In this document: positions 1-11,649 of the stretch, piece after piece | Position numbering within the stretch: the first letter of the stretch is position 1 | Layout: each line of letters opens with the position of its first letter | Assembly: GCA_003255025.1 (NCBI GenBank) | Contig: QANY01005671.1 | Span: forward strand, 1 to 64,000 | DNA length: 64,000 bases | Reading direction: 5' to 3' | From: Datisca glomerata | Lineage: Eukaryota > Streptophyta > Magnoliopsida > Cucurbitales > Datiscaceae | Notes under the pieces: generated by a model | Seen by the model: the letters and a program-made list of their open reading frames with translations, nothing else | Told to the model about the DNA's origin: nothing | Databases searched by the model: none | Program-made: the position numbers and the translations under genes

Positions 1-1507
1 GAGTTAGTCTAGCGAGAACAAAGTAAATCATTGACAGACTTAATTATAAGAAGGCTGGTAGTGATAGAGATGTGGAAGAATATCTTGGAATTTTACATCT
101 TTATGATCAATTACTTTTTATAATCTCTTCTTAGGTAAAATGAAATTTGGTTAGAAAAAGATAAATAATTGGTTTTGAGCTTTCTTATCCATGAACGTTT
201 TTTATTTCTTAAATGCTTGTCAACGGTTTTAATCAAACATGACCAACTTCAATGAACTTTTCTTGCAGACTGACTATTGACAATATTGGAAAGTTTTTTA
301 GTTAACCATTAATCTTTTGATCTTTTGTGTTGTTTAGTTAACCATTATAGCTATCTAATTTTCTTTATAAGTTGTGCAAAATAATTTCTTTCGATAGAAA
401 CTTGGATCTTCAGCTTCCATGGCCAAGAAAAAAGACGTTTGTAGAGGGTTTAAGGTCTCGAAGATGAAAAAGAGAACTTAATTTAATGAGAAGATGAAAT
501 TCATGTTGGACTTTACGTTTAGATGTGCTCTGTTTGAGAAGTTTGAAGCTTTATTTGTTTAGTTTAATGTTTGGGATCATCAGAGGTTACAAGAAGAAGA
601 AACATATGATGGGGATGGTAATGGTGGTCTAGGGTTTGATGTGAGTTGAAATTTATGTGTTGATTTCGATCTCTCTTTCTTTCCGTAATCGTTTGAGGCA
701 AGTGTAGAGGAGAAAGCTTGGAAGAAGACTCTTTATTTGGTGAATTATAACCCAAAGTGGAAGGTACCTCTATTTCCTTATTGTTTTATTATCGGTTTGT
801 TGTTGTTCTTAATGAATTGTATAGACTGAGACTTTTGTGAATATTTTTAACTCCATAACATAAGGCTTCCTTGTTTTGAAAGTTCACGTAGTGGGTTTGG
901 TTTTATCAAATTTGTCTCTCCTATAGATTGAATATTAACTCAACATTGCCAACTTCTTCATAAGTAAGTTGTTTTAACAAAAAACTATGAGATATAGGGT
1001 TGAAGCAAAGATGAAAAACTTATAAGTTGAAATGTGAGTTCGACTAAGAGGATCTTTCAGATCCTTCTAGTTACGTTTGCCATCTCTACAAATTTAAATA
1101 CTGAATTATCCCTTAATTCCTTGAATATTTGATATATCTTAAAGGGGTGCGGGTTTGGATCGCTAGAAATCTTGGTTTACTTTACTAAAAAATCAGATCG
1201 AAGCATAGGGTGAGAATATAGTTCTTCATCTAGATGATGATGCATATGACCCATGGTGTATTCCTATTCCTAGCACTAAGTCCTTTGAGTCTGCAAATAT
1301 ATATGGAAGGATGCTTTTGATATGAATGAGTTATTAGAAATGAGAAAACTCTATTTATAACAATTTTGTTTTATTATGCACTTGAATGATCTTTGTTTCT
1401 AATTTTTGTTTCCCTCTTAATTAACTTTACATTTTAATCTCTTTATTTTAGAGATCTTTTGTTGAGAGTTTCTCTAAATAGTTATTTAATTTACAAAGTG
1501 ACAAAAA
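1..1507. other. Left flank with no recognisable gene
   Basis: AT-rich sequence with only short open frames. I recognise no protein domain, RNA gene or transposon end here. A left CACTA terminus matching the right one at 8045 was looked for and not found, so the left end of that element is either outside the window or has decayed. Confidence 0.5.
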
Positions 1508-2810
1508 ATGGACAAGAGTTGGATAAAAAATCCTGATAGATTGTCAAGGGAGTATATTGATGGTATTTCATAGTTTATGAGTGTGGCCAGTAATTATCTC
1601 AATGTAGAGGGAAAAAATCTTTGTCCATGTAAAAAATGTCTTAATTCAAGACAACTATCTTTAATAGAAGTTAAAATGCATTTGTGCTAATATGAAATGA
1701 CATTGAGTTATGATCGTTGGGTGTTTCATGGTGAAGAGATACAAAGATATCACCATTCACCAAATATGGAGATGAATAGTACTACATCTAACCTTGATGG
1801 TGGTGATGATGGTGATGAGATGAGAGAAATGTTATATAACATGTGTGGTTTTGGTGGGACAGAGATGAATGGTGAAGGATTGGACTGATAGAATAAATCT
1901 AAATGCAGAGACGTTAGACAGATTTAGTGACTTGTGTAGTAAAGTCTAAAAACTTTATCCTGGTTGTCAAAAGAATACTTCACTATCTTTTATTGTGAAG
2001 TTGATGCAGATCAAAGTGCTTAATCATTGGAACAATAAGTCATTTGACCAATAACTTGGAGTTTTAAATGGTTCTCATCCAGTAGGCTAAGATATGACAC
2101 CATTCATTCTAGTAAATATGATTGTGCTTTATTTTGGAAAGAGAATGAAGGAAAAGATAAATGTCCTGAATGTGGTGAGACAAGATATAAATGATGGGAA
2201 GGGTAAGAAAGTTCCCCAAAAAATTTTGCGTGACTTTCCTATTATACCCAGAATTTAGAGATTGTTCAAGTCAAAATACACATCGCCTGATATGAGATAG
2301 CACAAGAAGAAACGTGTCAACATTGAAGGTGTTTTGAATCATCCTGTTGATTTAGAAGGTTGGACGGATTATTATAAGCAATATAGTTGGTTTGCAGAAG
2401 ATGCTCAAAATATAAGATTAGGACTTGCAACGGATGGATTTAATCCATTCAGAAGTATAAGCAACTCATATAGCATGTGGCTAGTCATATTAGTATCTTA
2501 TAACCTTCCTTCATTGAAGTGTATGAAAGAACCGTTCTTTATGATATTGTTACTAATGTATGGTCTAAGATAACCCGGTAAAGATATTGATGTGCATTTG
2601 CAGCCATTGACAGATGAGTTAAAAGAATTGTGGGATGGGGTGCAAACATTTGATTCACTTCTAGGCAATTTTTTTTCTATACATGATGTTGTGTTGTGGA
2701 CAATAAATGACTTTCCAACCAATAAAGATTGGTCTGTTTGGAGCACGAAAGGGTACTTGGCATGTCCTGTTTGCAACGAAGATGCATCCTTCGTTGATGT
2801 TGCAAAGTAA
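1508..2810 (+). pseudogene. CACTA tnp2-type transposase, N-terminal part (pseudogene)
   Basis: The start at 1508 opens MDKSWIKNPDRLSREYIDGI, the usual opening of the plant transposase-associated domain, with CPCKKC a little further on. A tnp2 transposase follows, with FKSKYTSPDM near 2270, HPVDLEGW at 2341, the segment from 2386 around RLGLATDGFNPF, and CPVCNEDAS near 2763. In intact relatives this protein binds the element ends and catalyses cut-and-paste transposition in the nucleus. In-frame stops occur around 1573, 1689 and 1888, between the tnp2 blocks, and at about 2572. The intact block that ends at 2807 is the best preserved part. It is non-functional as it stands. Confidence 0.85.
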
Positions 2811-3319
2811 AATATGTAATATTGGACATCAATGATATTTGCCTTGTGATCATATGTGGCGGAGGAGTAAATTGCATGACGGTAAATAAGAGTTTCGTGA
2901 TGCACCAAGAAAGTTGATAGGAGAAGATACAACTTGGTAGTTAGATCAAATTCAATATGTCAAGTTTGGAAAAATCCCAAATAAGTTAGATAAAAAAAAA
3001 TGTCCTTTAGATGGTCATAATTGGACTAGAAAAGTGTGTTTTTTCAACTTCCATATTGGTCAAAGTTGAAAATTAGACACAAATTTTGGATGTCATGCAT
3101 ATTGAGAAAAATATTTGCGACAATATATTAGGTACATTGTTAAATATAGAAGGAAAAACAAAAGACATTTACAAAGCTCGATTGGACCTAGCCGACGAAT
3201 ATAAGAAAAGAACTACCCATTGAACTAAAAGAGAACAAATATTTTAAACCACCTACGTGTTACACATTGACAATAGATGAGAGAGAAAAAGTTGTGTGGT
3301 TTCTTAAAGTCAATCAAGT

Positions 3320-4080
3320 TTTCAGATGGTTTCGCAGCAAACATATCACAATGTATCAACCAAGCTGAGGGTAAAGTTTTGTCGATTGAAAAGTCATGAT
3401 TGTCATGTTTTATTGCAGAGATTTTTACCAATTGGGATTCGTGCTTTATTGGGTAAGGATGTGTGCATTGCTTTGGTTGAGTTGTCTAACTACTTCAAAG
3501 AATTATGCTCGAAAACACTGAAAACTAAGGACTTGGACCTTCTTGGAGACATAATAAGTTTGATCATATGTAAGTTAGAAAGGATATTTCCCCCAGCTTT
3601 CATTGATGTTATGGTACATTTGGTAGTTCATTTACCACAAGAAACAAAATTGTATGGTCTTGTTGGTTATAGTTAGATGTACCCAATTAAAATGTATCTC
3701 TCAACTTTTTCTTTACTTACCCATTAAAAATTTTGTGCACATTGTAATTGCTGTCATATGATAGGGGTTTGCGTACACTAAACAATATGTTAGAAATAAA
3801 GTTCGTCTAGAGGGTTCGATTGTAGATTCCTATATTGTTAATTAGTTATTGACTTTCTGCTCATTGTATCTCTATGGCGTTGAAACCAAATTCACGTAGA
3901 ATTAGAGGAATGATGGTGAGTACTTTGACAAACTAAATGTGGGGTCAGTAGTTGTCTTCACTCAACGAGCTCGTCCAATTGGTGGTAAGAAAATAATTCA
4001 GCTTTCAGAACAAGAATTAGAGATTAACCAATGGTATATGGTGAATAATTGCGATGAGCTACAACCTTACTTAGTTTAAA
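3320..4080 (+). pseudogene. CACTA transposase DUF4218 region (pseudogene)
   Basis: An open stretch at 3326-3673 encodes about 116 residues containing KSHDCHVLLQRFLPI and LERIFPPAFIDVMVHL, the signature of DUF4218, which follows tnp2 in plant CACTA transposases. The downstream block at about 3860-4070 reads LYGVETKF, then FTQRARPIGG and NCDELQPYL, the usual end of the same domain, separated by an intron-like or damaged stretch. The role of DUF4218 in transposition is not well defined. Its position directly after tnp2 supports a single ancestral transposase gene. Stops interrupt it at about 3676 and 3842. Confidence 0.8.
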
Positions 4081-4319
4081 TAAATCATTAAAATTGTTAA
4101 GTCTAATATTCAATGGTTATTTTTAGGTCACAAATCATTACAATAAAATGATTAATGTGTGCAGAGAGCACATGGGAGAATTAAACAGAGTTAGACGGGT
4201 TGACTTAAGTTCAAGACATCAAAATTTCCTGAATGGTTTAGAAATCGGGTATGTGTATATATTTGACTAAATATATATCATTAAAATTAGTACGAAAGTA
4301 ACTAATACTTTTGTTATTT

Positions 4320-5059
4320 TTATTAGATCATTGAGTTTCACCGTCAAGAGTCATTAGAAGCTATAAATGATTTGTATGCTTTAGCATTTTGTCTAGATAG
4401 TCATTGTCAGGTCATATTCTGGTTGCATTGCCAATGACATTCGATACTATAATATAGATCGTGATCATCACCAGACAACCCAAAATAGTGGCTTAGTAGT
4501 TCCTGGAGAACATGATGGTGAAGAGACTAAATCTTTTGGTAGGTTAAAAGAAGTGATTGAGGTGCAGTATGTACGTGAAAGATATATTATTTAGATGTGA
4601 ATGGTTTGACACAAATACAAAAAGAAATAGAGTGAAAAGAGATCTTGGTTTCACTTGTATAATGTGAGCCAAACTTGTTATGAATATGAGCTTTTTATTC
4701 TCGCATCTCAAGCACAACAAGCCTTTTATGTTGATGATTGCAAATTTGGAGTCAATTGGAAAGTAGTGCAAAAGGTTCCATATAGACATTTATGGGATGT
4801 TCCTGAGATAGAACAAGATTAAGTCATAGGGCCTATTGAAATGACTTTTCCATCTATCGATCTAGATGAGTCAGAAACAATACAATTTCACAAGCATGAC
4901 ATGGAACTTTTTGAAATAGATGCACATGTTATCGGAGTAGGAGATAGTAATATTGAAGATAATGATTTTATTGATGATGATGACAATGAAGATGACACTT
5001 TGATTAATTATGATGATGATTCAGAGGATATTATACCAACTGATGATGATACAGATTGA
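4320..5059 (+). pseudogene. CACTA DUF4216-like region and acidic tail (pseudogene)
   Basis: Read across frames, 4330-4540 gives LYALAFCLDS followed by ANDIRYYNIDRDH and TQNSGLVVPGEHDG, the lead-in to DUF4216 in CACTA elements. The block at 4660-4820 gives YNVSQTCYEYELFILASQAQ and VPYRHLWDVPE, which is DUF4216-like. The open frame at 4841-5056 is strongly acidic, with runs of Asp and Glu near its end, as is common at the C-terminus of these transposases. Stop codons at about 4594 and 4820 break the frame. Confidence 0.75.
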
Positions 5060-5336
5060 ATTTTAAAGTAACGGTGAGCCTGTTAACATAAAATATTCTT
5101 TCATGTTTTGTTACATTTGCTTTAATTTATTTTGTAAGCAATAACATGTTTAGGATCTTCTTTCATTCCACTTATCTTTATGCAGGTTAATGTCTCTCAG
5201 ATGAAATACTGCTCTTCCATATCTAGATCCTACTATAGGAACTTCTACTGATAAAGATGGTTCCCAAATAAGTATATACACTTTGTAATAGTTCTTATTA
5301 TACTGGTTTATTATTCATTATTTTGTTGTTGGGGCT

Positions 5337-7340
5337 TCATCTTCTTCGAGGAGTGTGAGAAAGGTTCATGGGCCAACAAGAGGGATTGAGTTGGAGAGGT
5401 TAGTGAGCCATTTCAGAAAATTATCAATCGATACCCCTCATCCCGGTGTTGCTAGACCTGTTGGACAGTAAACTGTCCAATTCAACCTTGAGATTGGTGT
5501 CCTCGTATGACAATTCATACCGCTTTAATATGAGGGTTGGTCCAATGTGTCTGAAGAATTTCTGGCAGTTATAATTGTTAGGCTGCAAGTAATAATGATA
5601 CATCTATTTATTGTTATATTTTCTTTATTATGTGACTGATAGTAAAAGATTATTGTAGGTATATTTTACTTTTGAATCGACCAATAATGCTATGATCGAT
5701 TAGATTAAATTTGAAGCAACAAACATATATAAGAGATATAAGTACACATTTCATGGACATTATAAAAATTTTAAAGATCCAATAGTAGCACGACGACATC
5801 CTTATAAGGGTGTATCGTAGGATGATTATGATTGGTTATGTATAGTTAGGGAGTTAAGAAGTTTGGGGTAATTCCTATTATCCAGCTTATATATTACACT
5901 TTGATTCTTTGACTAATTATTTCAACCATAAAACTCATCTATTATAGGCACGCTAAAAACCTAATGCTCAAAACCGTCCAAACCTTTCATACAATCATAA
6001 TGGAGAGAATGTATCTTTTCTTGATCATCGATTTCATCAGGTGAATCAAAATATTATTTTTGTACTCCTACTAATGTTTAGTATATAATAATTAATGATT
6101 CAACTTTTGTTGTATTTTTGGATAGGAAACTTCAACTGGGGTAGCACCTATTCAAAATGAAATGTTTTACAACGCCCATTTTAGTGCTAAAAAAGGTTGG
6201 CAGAATGATACGGTACAAGAAAGATATGTGAGAAATCCCTCTAAAATATTTTGATTGATAATCATGTTAGTTTTAATGTGTGTGTGGGCTATCACTTTCT
6301 ATTTAAGTGTGCTAGATGTTTTTTGAATAATTTCTTATTGATGCTCATTGTCGAATATAATAATGTTAATTTTTGTGTGTGTGTGGGGGGGGTATCACTT
6401 TCTATCAGATTTTGTTAGATTTTTTTTAATACTTTTCGATTGATGCTCATTGTCTAAGATAATAGTGCTAGTTTCAATGTGAGTGTGGGGGGGTTATCAC
6501 TTTATATCTGAGTGTGCTAGATGCTTTTTGAATACTTTCATATTGATGCTCATTATCTAAGATAATAGTGTTAGTTTCAATGTGTGTGGGGAGGGGTTAC
6601 TTTATATCTGAGCGTACTAGATGCTTTTGAATACTTTCTAATTGATGTTCATTGTCTAAGATAATAGTGTTAGTTTCAATGTGTGTGTGTGTGTAGGAGG
6701 GTTATCACTTTGTATTTGAGCGTGCTAGATGCTTTCTGAATACTTTTTTGATTAATGTACTCCTTGTCTAATATAATAGTGTTAATTTCATTGTGTGTGT
6801 TGGGGGGGGGGAGCTTATGACTTTGAATCATTTTGAATACTTTCTAATTGATGATTCTTGTCTAAATACAATAATGTTAGTTTTAATGTGTAAAATTGAT
6901 ATGGGGGGATTAATTATCACTTTGAATCAGATTTTGCTGGATGATTTTTTAATATTTTTTTATTGATGAATATATTTATCTTGAATTTGACCTATTATGT
7001 TGTTAGGACAACGTATGTATGCTTTACAGGATGAGCCTATCGCTAAGGATGCCACACCTCGCACCGAAGAAGATATAGTTGAAAAAGTCATCGGGTGAAA
7101 AAAGGTCTTGAACATGGAGCCCCACCCATATCTTCCAAGAAAAAGAGTACTCAAGTTAAAAATATAGAATTAAAGAAACAAATGAAGTTGATGAAGAGTC
7201 AACTACAAAGCTTACTCGCTTGGGTTTGTCAAAACAGTTTTCACCTCCTGACGATGACTCAACAGCAAAAATTTGAGTTTCAGAAATACATTTGTGAACC
7301 ACATTTTGTATTGAATTATTTTTCGGAGATTTTATACTGA
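5337..7340 (+). pseudogene. Ptta/En/Spm transposase (PF03004-type), pseudogene
   Basis: The opening (5340-5470) reads GPTRGIELERL and then DTPHPGVARPVGQ, the conserved N-terminus of the second CACTA protein. The 5658-5830 block gives YFTFESTN, YKRYKYTFHGHYK and DPIVARRHPYKGV. Later exon-like pieces at 6125-6230 (from ETSTGVAPIQ) and 6990-7340 complete the order, separated by introns. One of those introns holds a GT-rich minisatellite. The last open frame (7095-7337) is lysine-rich. The protein is probably the element's DNA-binding partner, by analogy with TNPA. It is broken by stops at 5469, 5508 and elsewhere. Confidence 0.75.
6255..6975. repeat. GT/G-rich minisatellite in a transposase intron, about 7 units of 90-110 bp
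   Basis: Units share the order: TGTGTGTGGGGGG-like tract, ATCACTTT, TCTGAGTGTGCTAGATGCTTTT, GAATACTTTC, TTGATGCTCATTGTCTAAGATAATAGTG. About seven copies can be followed, the later ones more diverged. It lies between exon-like parts of the second CACTA protein. Confidence 0.85.
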
Positions 7341-7448
7341 ACGACTACTACTTTGTTACATTACATATATATATATAATGATTAATATATGTATTTCTTA
7401 GAAAAATATCAGGTTTGATAAATTTTCTAATGATATTATTACTATCAC

Positions 7449-8045
7449 ATGTGTATAAGAAAACTAAAAATTCAGTATTTTTTATTTACATTTCGCAGAA
7501 AAAATTTGGTCGCAGAAAATATTTCACGAACAAATAAAACTTATCGCAAAAACCATTTAAAATTGGTGGTAAAAATCTTTAGGCGATGAAAAACAATATT
7601 GGTGGGAAAAAGTTTTTGCGACAAATATTATGTTGGTCGTATAAGCTTTTTGTGACCAACGTTTTCTTTTGTTGTAAAAGCCTTTTGCCTCCAATAGTAT
7701 TTTTAGTCGCCTGAAGTCTTAACGACCAATTTTGTTTAGTCACATCTAACGTTTTCATTTTTCTAGAATGTAAGTAAAAAATACTGAATTTTTAGTTTTC
7801 GTACACATCTGTGCGACGAAAAATATATGGGTCGCAAAAAATTTTTGTGACCAACGTGTTCTTTCATCACAAAAACCTTTTGCAACCAAGTTTCTTTCAT
7901 CACCAAAAGTATAACACGATGAAGTTCATTTTTCATCGTGAACTGCTTTCGCTTACAAATCTTTGTTGCGTTAGACCCTTAATGAGCAAATTTAAGGCTT
8001 TAGCGACCAAAATATTGGTTGCTAAAGTCCATGTTTCTTGTAGTG
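7449..8045. repeat. CACTA right subterminal region with nested inverted repeats and terminal inverted repeat
   Basis: Two arms of about 45 bp, 7451-7494 and 7765-7810, are near-perfect reverse complements and share the core AAAAATTCAGTATTTTTTA. Between and beyond them are many short TCGCAAAA/GACCAAC motifs in both orientations. Just before the end, TTTAGCGACC and GGTTGCTAAA (about 8000-8028) form a hairpin. The element ends in TTTCTTGTAGTG at 8045. In CACTA elements such motifs are transposase-binding sites. Confidence 0.85.
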
Positions 8046-8870
8046 GTTATTTTGGGTCTAAAAGTGAATTCTATTTAATTTAGACGACACGGGTCGGCTT
8101 GGTCAAATATTGGTACAAGTCAGGTCATTACATGTCTAATCAACTTTGGGTTGGGTCAGTTTTGACTGGCCTGGTTTAAACCCAATCAGAGCAAATCGAT
8201 TAAACTAAACAAAGATGGATTTGGTTCATGCCAACTCAGGTCAGGTTTGTACTTGGGTGAACAAAATGAGTCAGGTTCGTTGAAAACACATATACGCAAT
8301 ACAAGCCAAGAGAATGAGGATGAAGGAGGAGGTTGAGGTTCCACTGTGAGTGAAAGCTATGGCAACAACAGGAACAAAAAAATGAAGGAAAGAAGAATAG
8401 TGGAGAAAGAAGGCTTATCATAGACAGTTGGCGACAACGGGTTGCAGCTGAAGAAGGCAAGAAAGACAAATAGAATCGCGAGGGCGAGAGGGACTAGGGG
8501 AAATAAGGCCAAGGCTACTTCATTGAAAAAGAGGAAATAAGGCTTTAATTAATATTAAAGTGCTGAAAGGAGTCTAATAAAGATGAGAAAAAATGAGGGA
8601 ATGTGGCCGCCTCTCCTGATGATTGTCACGTAGATAGATGGGCCCAATAATTATCATAAAAGTAGGCCTCAATTTCCTACATGAAAGGCATCCGGATGGG
8701 CCGCCACATTGTGACCGGTTGTTTCTATAATTTTCTAGAAAAAGGTGAACTTTTGGTTTTAAAATTTTAAAACAAATTTCAAAGTAATATTATATATTTG
8801 ATAAATAATAAATATAATTTACTAGAATAATGATAAACGGGTTCGGGATATTATATTATTTCCTCTTTAA
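8046..8870 (-). repeat. Ty3/gypsy 3' LTR start and polypurine tract (minus strand)
   Basis: Read on the minus strand, 8895-8844 has TTCGAGGATGAAAGTTCTTA, then a purine tract AAAGAGGAAATAA, then TATAATATCCCG. This matches the usual gypsy junction of pol end, polypurine tract and LTR start (TGTAATATCCCG, here with the G of TG mutated). The LTR would run down from about 8855. Its far end is unclear; GGGTCGG-rich sequence at 8086-8260 and a purine-rich stretch at 8300-8480 may belong to it. Confidence 0.5.
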
Positions 8871-9049
8871 GAACTTTCATCCTCGAAAGGAAGATACATT
8901 ACTCGAATAAATCTGGATACACATAATTCAATACGTAATGGCACAACTATTGTAGCAAAACACGATACATAAAGGAAGCATATATAAATTAATGCATAGA
9001 TCCAGAACCAATCAATGTGAATGTTCAATGTTTAAAAACAAGATATGGC

Positions 9050-9935
9050 CTGGTAACAACCGCTTCTTATTACTCAGATTCTTCGCCTATCAGAACGAAG
9101 GCCTTTCCTTTTACATTGTTAGTTGCATTATTATCTTGACCTTGTTTAATCAAAGGACACTTCTTGAGATAATGTCCAACCTTCCCGCACTTTAACAAGC
9201 TTTGGACAACTTATAACACTGTCTGAGTTGCCAGTGGGGCATTAAGGATAAGAACTAGTAATTTTTCTACGCCTCCTATTGTTTTGGATGGTCGTCCAGA
9301 TGTTTCCTCTCGTCGTGTAATGACCAATCAGACCTTGGCAGCAACCTAAGAGGAACACTCCTTTCCATAGTCAATGCAACTTCAATAACCCCTGAGTACG
9401 TTGTTTGCTTACAGAGAGCCTTGAGACCAATTATCTCAAGATGTATACCCCTTTCAAACAGTTGAGCCTTCATGAGCTCGTTATCATCATAATAAGTTGC
9501 ATAATGAGATAGTTCTTCAAATTTCAGCTCGTAGTTTGATGTCATCTCATCCATCACCAACAAAATAAACTCATCTAATGTAGCAGATCTAAAAGTGACT
9601 GGAAAGTACTTCTCAAAGAAAATCTCCTTGAACCTATAACACATCACTAAGTGATGCTCGACGTCATAAGCTCTCTGTGTGAGCTCCCACCATTTATGAG
9701 CATCTCGCTCCAACATGAAAATCAAACATTCCACTTTTTGTGCATCCAAGCACCTCATATATCGAAAGATAGTCTCTAACTTGGAAATCCATTCATCGAC
9801 TTGAAGTGGATTAGTTGCATGCAAATCAAATTTTGATGGATTCAGCCTTTTGATCGTCTGTATCAATTGAACGATAATCGACCTTGGTTGTTGAGACAAC
9901 CCAAGGATTTCTTGGATCACTTCGAGTGTGGCCAT
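9050..9935 (-). pseudogene. Ty3/gypsy gag polyprotein fragment
   Basis: An open frame of 219 codons (9935 down to 9279) is a clear retrotransposon gag domain. It has VDEWISKLETIFRYM, then CLIFMLERDAHKWWE, FKEIFFEKYFP and FEELSHYA. About 50 nt after its stop the frame shifts into KCGKVGHYLKKCP (9190-9150), the second half of a CCHC zinc knuckle; the first cysteine pair is disrupted by the frame change. Gag forms the virus-like particle and the knuckle binds RNA. Protease and polymerase are absent, because the next recognisable landmark is the polypurine tract at 8870. This is therefore an internally deleted element. The ATG at 9933-9935 follows a short leader. Confidence 0.9.
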
Positions 9936-11640
9936 CGGTGGGTTAGCAGTTAGATCGGGGGTGCGTGATTGTTGTTGTTCCTTGTAGGGGGAGCCATCCG
10001 ACTATTGTCCACAATAGCATGCCATTACAAATATGTCTAGCTAACCACTCACACATGCATCTTAAGGTGAATATAACATAACATATCATAATGGAACAAA
10101 ACATATCATACTCAAATAATAATTGAAACATTTATAACGTGCGTACCTAGCTTAACGGTAAAAGAGGAGTAAAGTGAGTGGCATGTCATACTTTTCATTA
10201 ATATATGTCGACGGAACTGTCCAGTCAATTTGATATCAAACACTAATTCCCCGATTTATTCTAAGGGTAACTTTTTACACAATTTCTTAATTCAAAAATT
10301 CCCAAATTGATTGAACAATAAAATAAATCCTAATTTAAGATAAATCCCCAATTAAAAACCTTAATTTTGCATAATAGAAGATTCTTATCATTAAATAGTG
10401 AAAGAAATCAAATCACCATAAATGCTTGTCTAGATAAACATCAATAAAGCATTTTAAACTTCTTAAAAAAGAACAATATGAGAAATTCGTATATCATAAA
10501 AATTAAACATTCTTTAATTATCTCTTTGTTATTTTATCTGGATTTCCATAGAAACTGTTACATTCTATTGCTTACATTCTTCAATGATGGCATTAATATA
10601 GTAGCCATAATAGATGATAATCGGCACCAGATCTCTGTTTTCTACAAAAAGCGCAACTCCTCCCCTAGCATCCCTTGCTGAAACTACAAGACAATTCTCT
10701 AACTTTACACGTCTCTTTAAAACCTTCGTTTGAACGCATCACTTTTTGTTTCTGACAGTAACAAAAAGTGGGAAGTACATTCCTTTTAGAGGAGCCGATA
10801 TTTTTCTTAGAGAAAGGGAGTCAAAGTTGAAGGAAGGAAGAAGAATAGGATAGAAAAAGAAAGGGAGGACACCAAGGAAGAAGACAAGAAAGAGGATACT
10901 CTTTTATGCTCTTCTACTTTTTTCTCATTTATCCTTCCTTAATATAACATTATATTTTCCTTTTTAAGCTTAACATCTTTGCATTTTAATGGCTGTACTG
11001 TTATTCAACTCTGTTCTTAAGCTCAATATGAACTAAACCCTTTCAGCTAGGATGGTTAATGAATCTTAGAGTTTTTAATCATGATTATGGAAGTTTGAGT
11101 TGCAAGCTTGTGATGGTGTTTTGTTCAAGTATTTTTATTGCTTAATCTCATTAATTGATTGGCCTTCATTTCGTGAGAAACCCATTGATTTGGATTATGA
11201 AAAGGTTCAAATCAATAGATCTAACTTGAATGATACATGTTTACTTGATTATTTAATAATTGAAGTAATTAGTGGGTAATATAGACATATATCACTCACC
11301 TTGTAAGCCTAAAAAATGGAGGAGATGCTCGATAATCTTAGTCTCATTTTGGCTTAGGAATAAGTTAAGTTTGATTAAGACTAAAGTTCTAAAGATGGAA
11401 ATTATTTGTACATGATTGAGTTAAGGTTAATGTTGTTAGTAAAGCTATAGCAGTTCAAGCAGATTTAAGTTGATAGTTATTAACAAAAAGGGGAATTAAT
11501 CATTCTGGCATGTTCAATCATTGATTACATAATACTGCTATGTTTTTGTCTTATCTCTGATTAATATTTCTTTGCTTTAATATTAGATTACATTGAACAT
11601 CAATTACCATTCCTTTTTAGCACTTTAATTAAAGTTTAAA
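9936..11640. other. Retrotransposon leader and unassigned AT-rich sequence
   Basis: Sequence up to about 10250 is likely the leader of the gypsy gag below it. A weak primer-binding-like TTTGATATCAAA sits near 10230 on the minus strand. From 10250 to 11640 I see only AT-rich sequence, a purine-rich patch at 10790-10890 and short open frames without recognisable domains. Confidence 0.4.
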
Positions 11641-11649
11641 ACATATCGG

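Larger units (their letters stand above)
1508..8045 (+). mobile_element. En/Spm-like CACTA DNA transposon, degenerate
   Basis: The element carries the protein order expected of plant CACTA transposons. A transposase-associated N-terminal domain comes first (from 1508), then a tnp2-type transposase (about 1900-2810), DUF4218 (3320-4080), a DUF4216-like segment (4320-4800) and a Ptta/En/Spm transposase (PF03004-type, 5340-7340). The right terminus at 8027-8045 reads, on the minus strand, CACTACAAGAAACATGGAC. That is a typical CACTA inverted terminus, and it is preceded by subterminal repeats. The left terminus was not found, so 1508 is only the first coding position. Stops and frameshifts run through every domain, so this copy should not make transposase. 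The organisation is seen in the sequence; the family assignment rests on remembered domain signatures. Confidence 0.85.

Noticed and set aside
4841..5059. Acidic 72-codon frame as a separate gene
   Set aside because: It continues the CACTA DUF4216-like segment, whose relatives end in acidic tails.
8236..8469. Minus-strand 77-codon frame
   Set aside because: Serine/phenylalanine-rich because the plus strand is purine-rich here; no domain, and probably part of an LTR.
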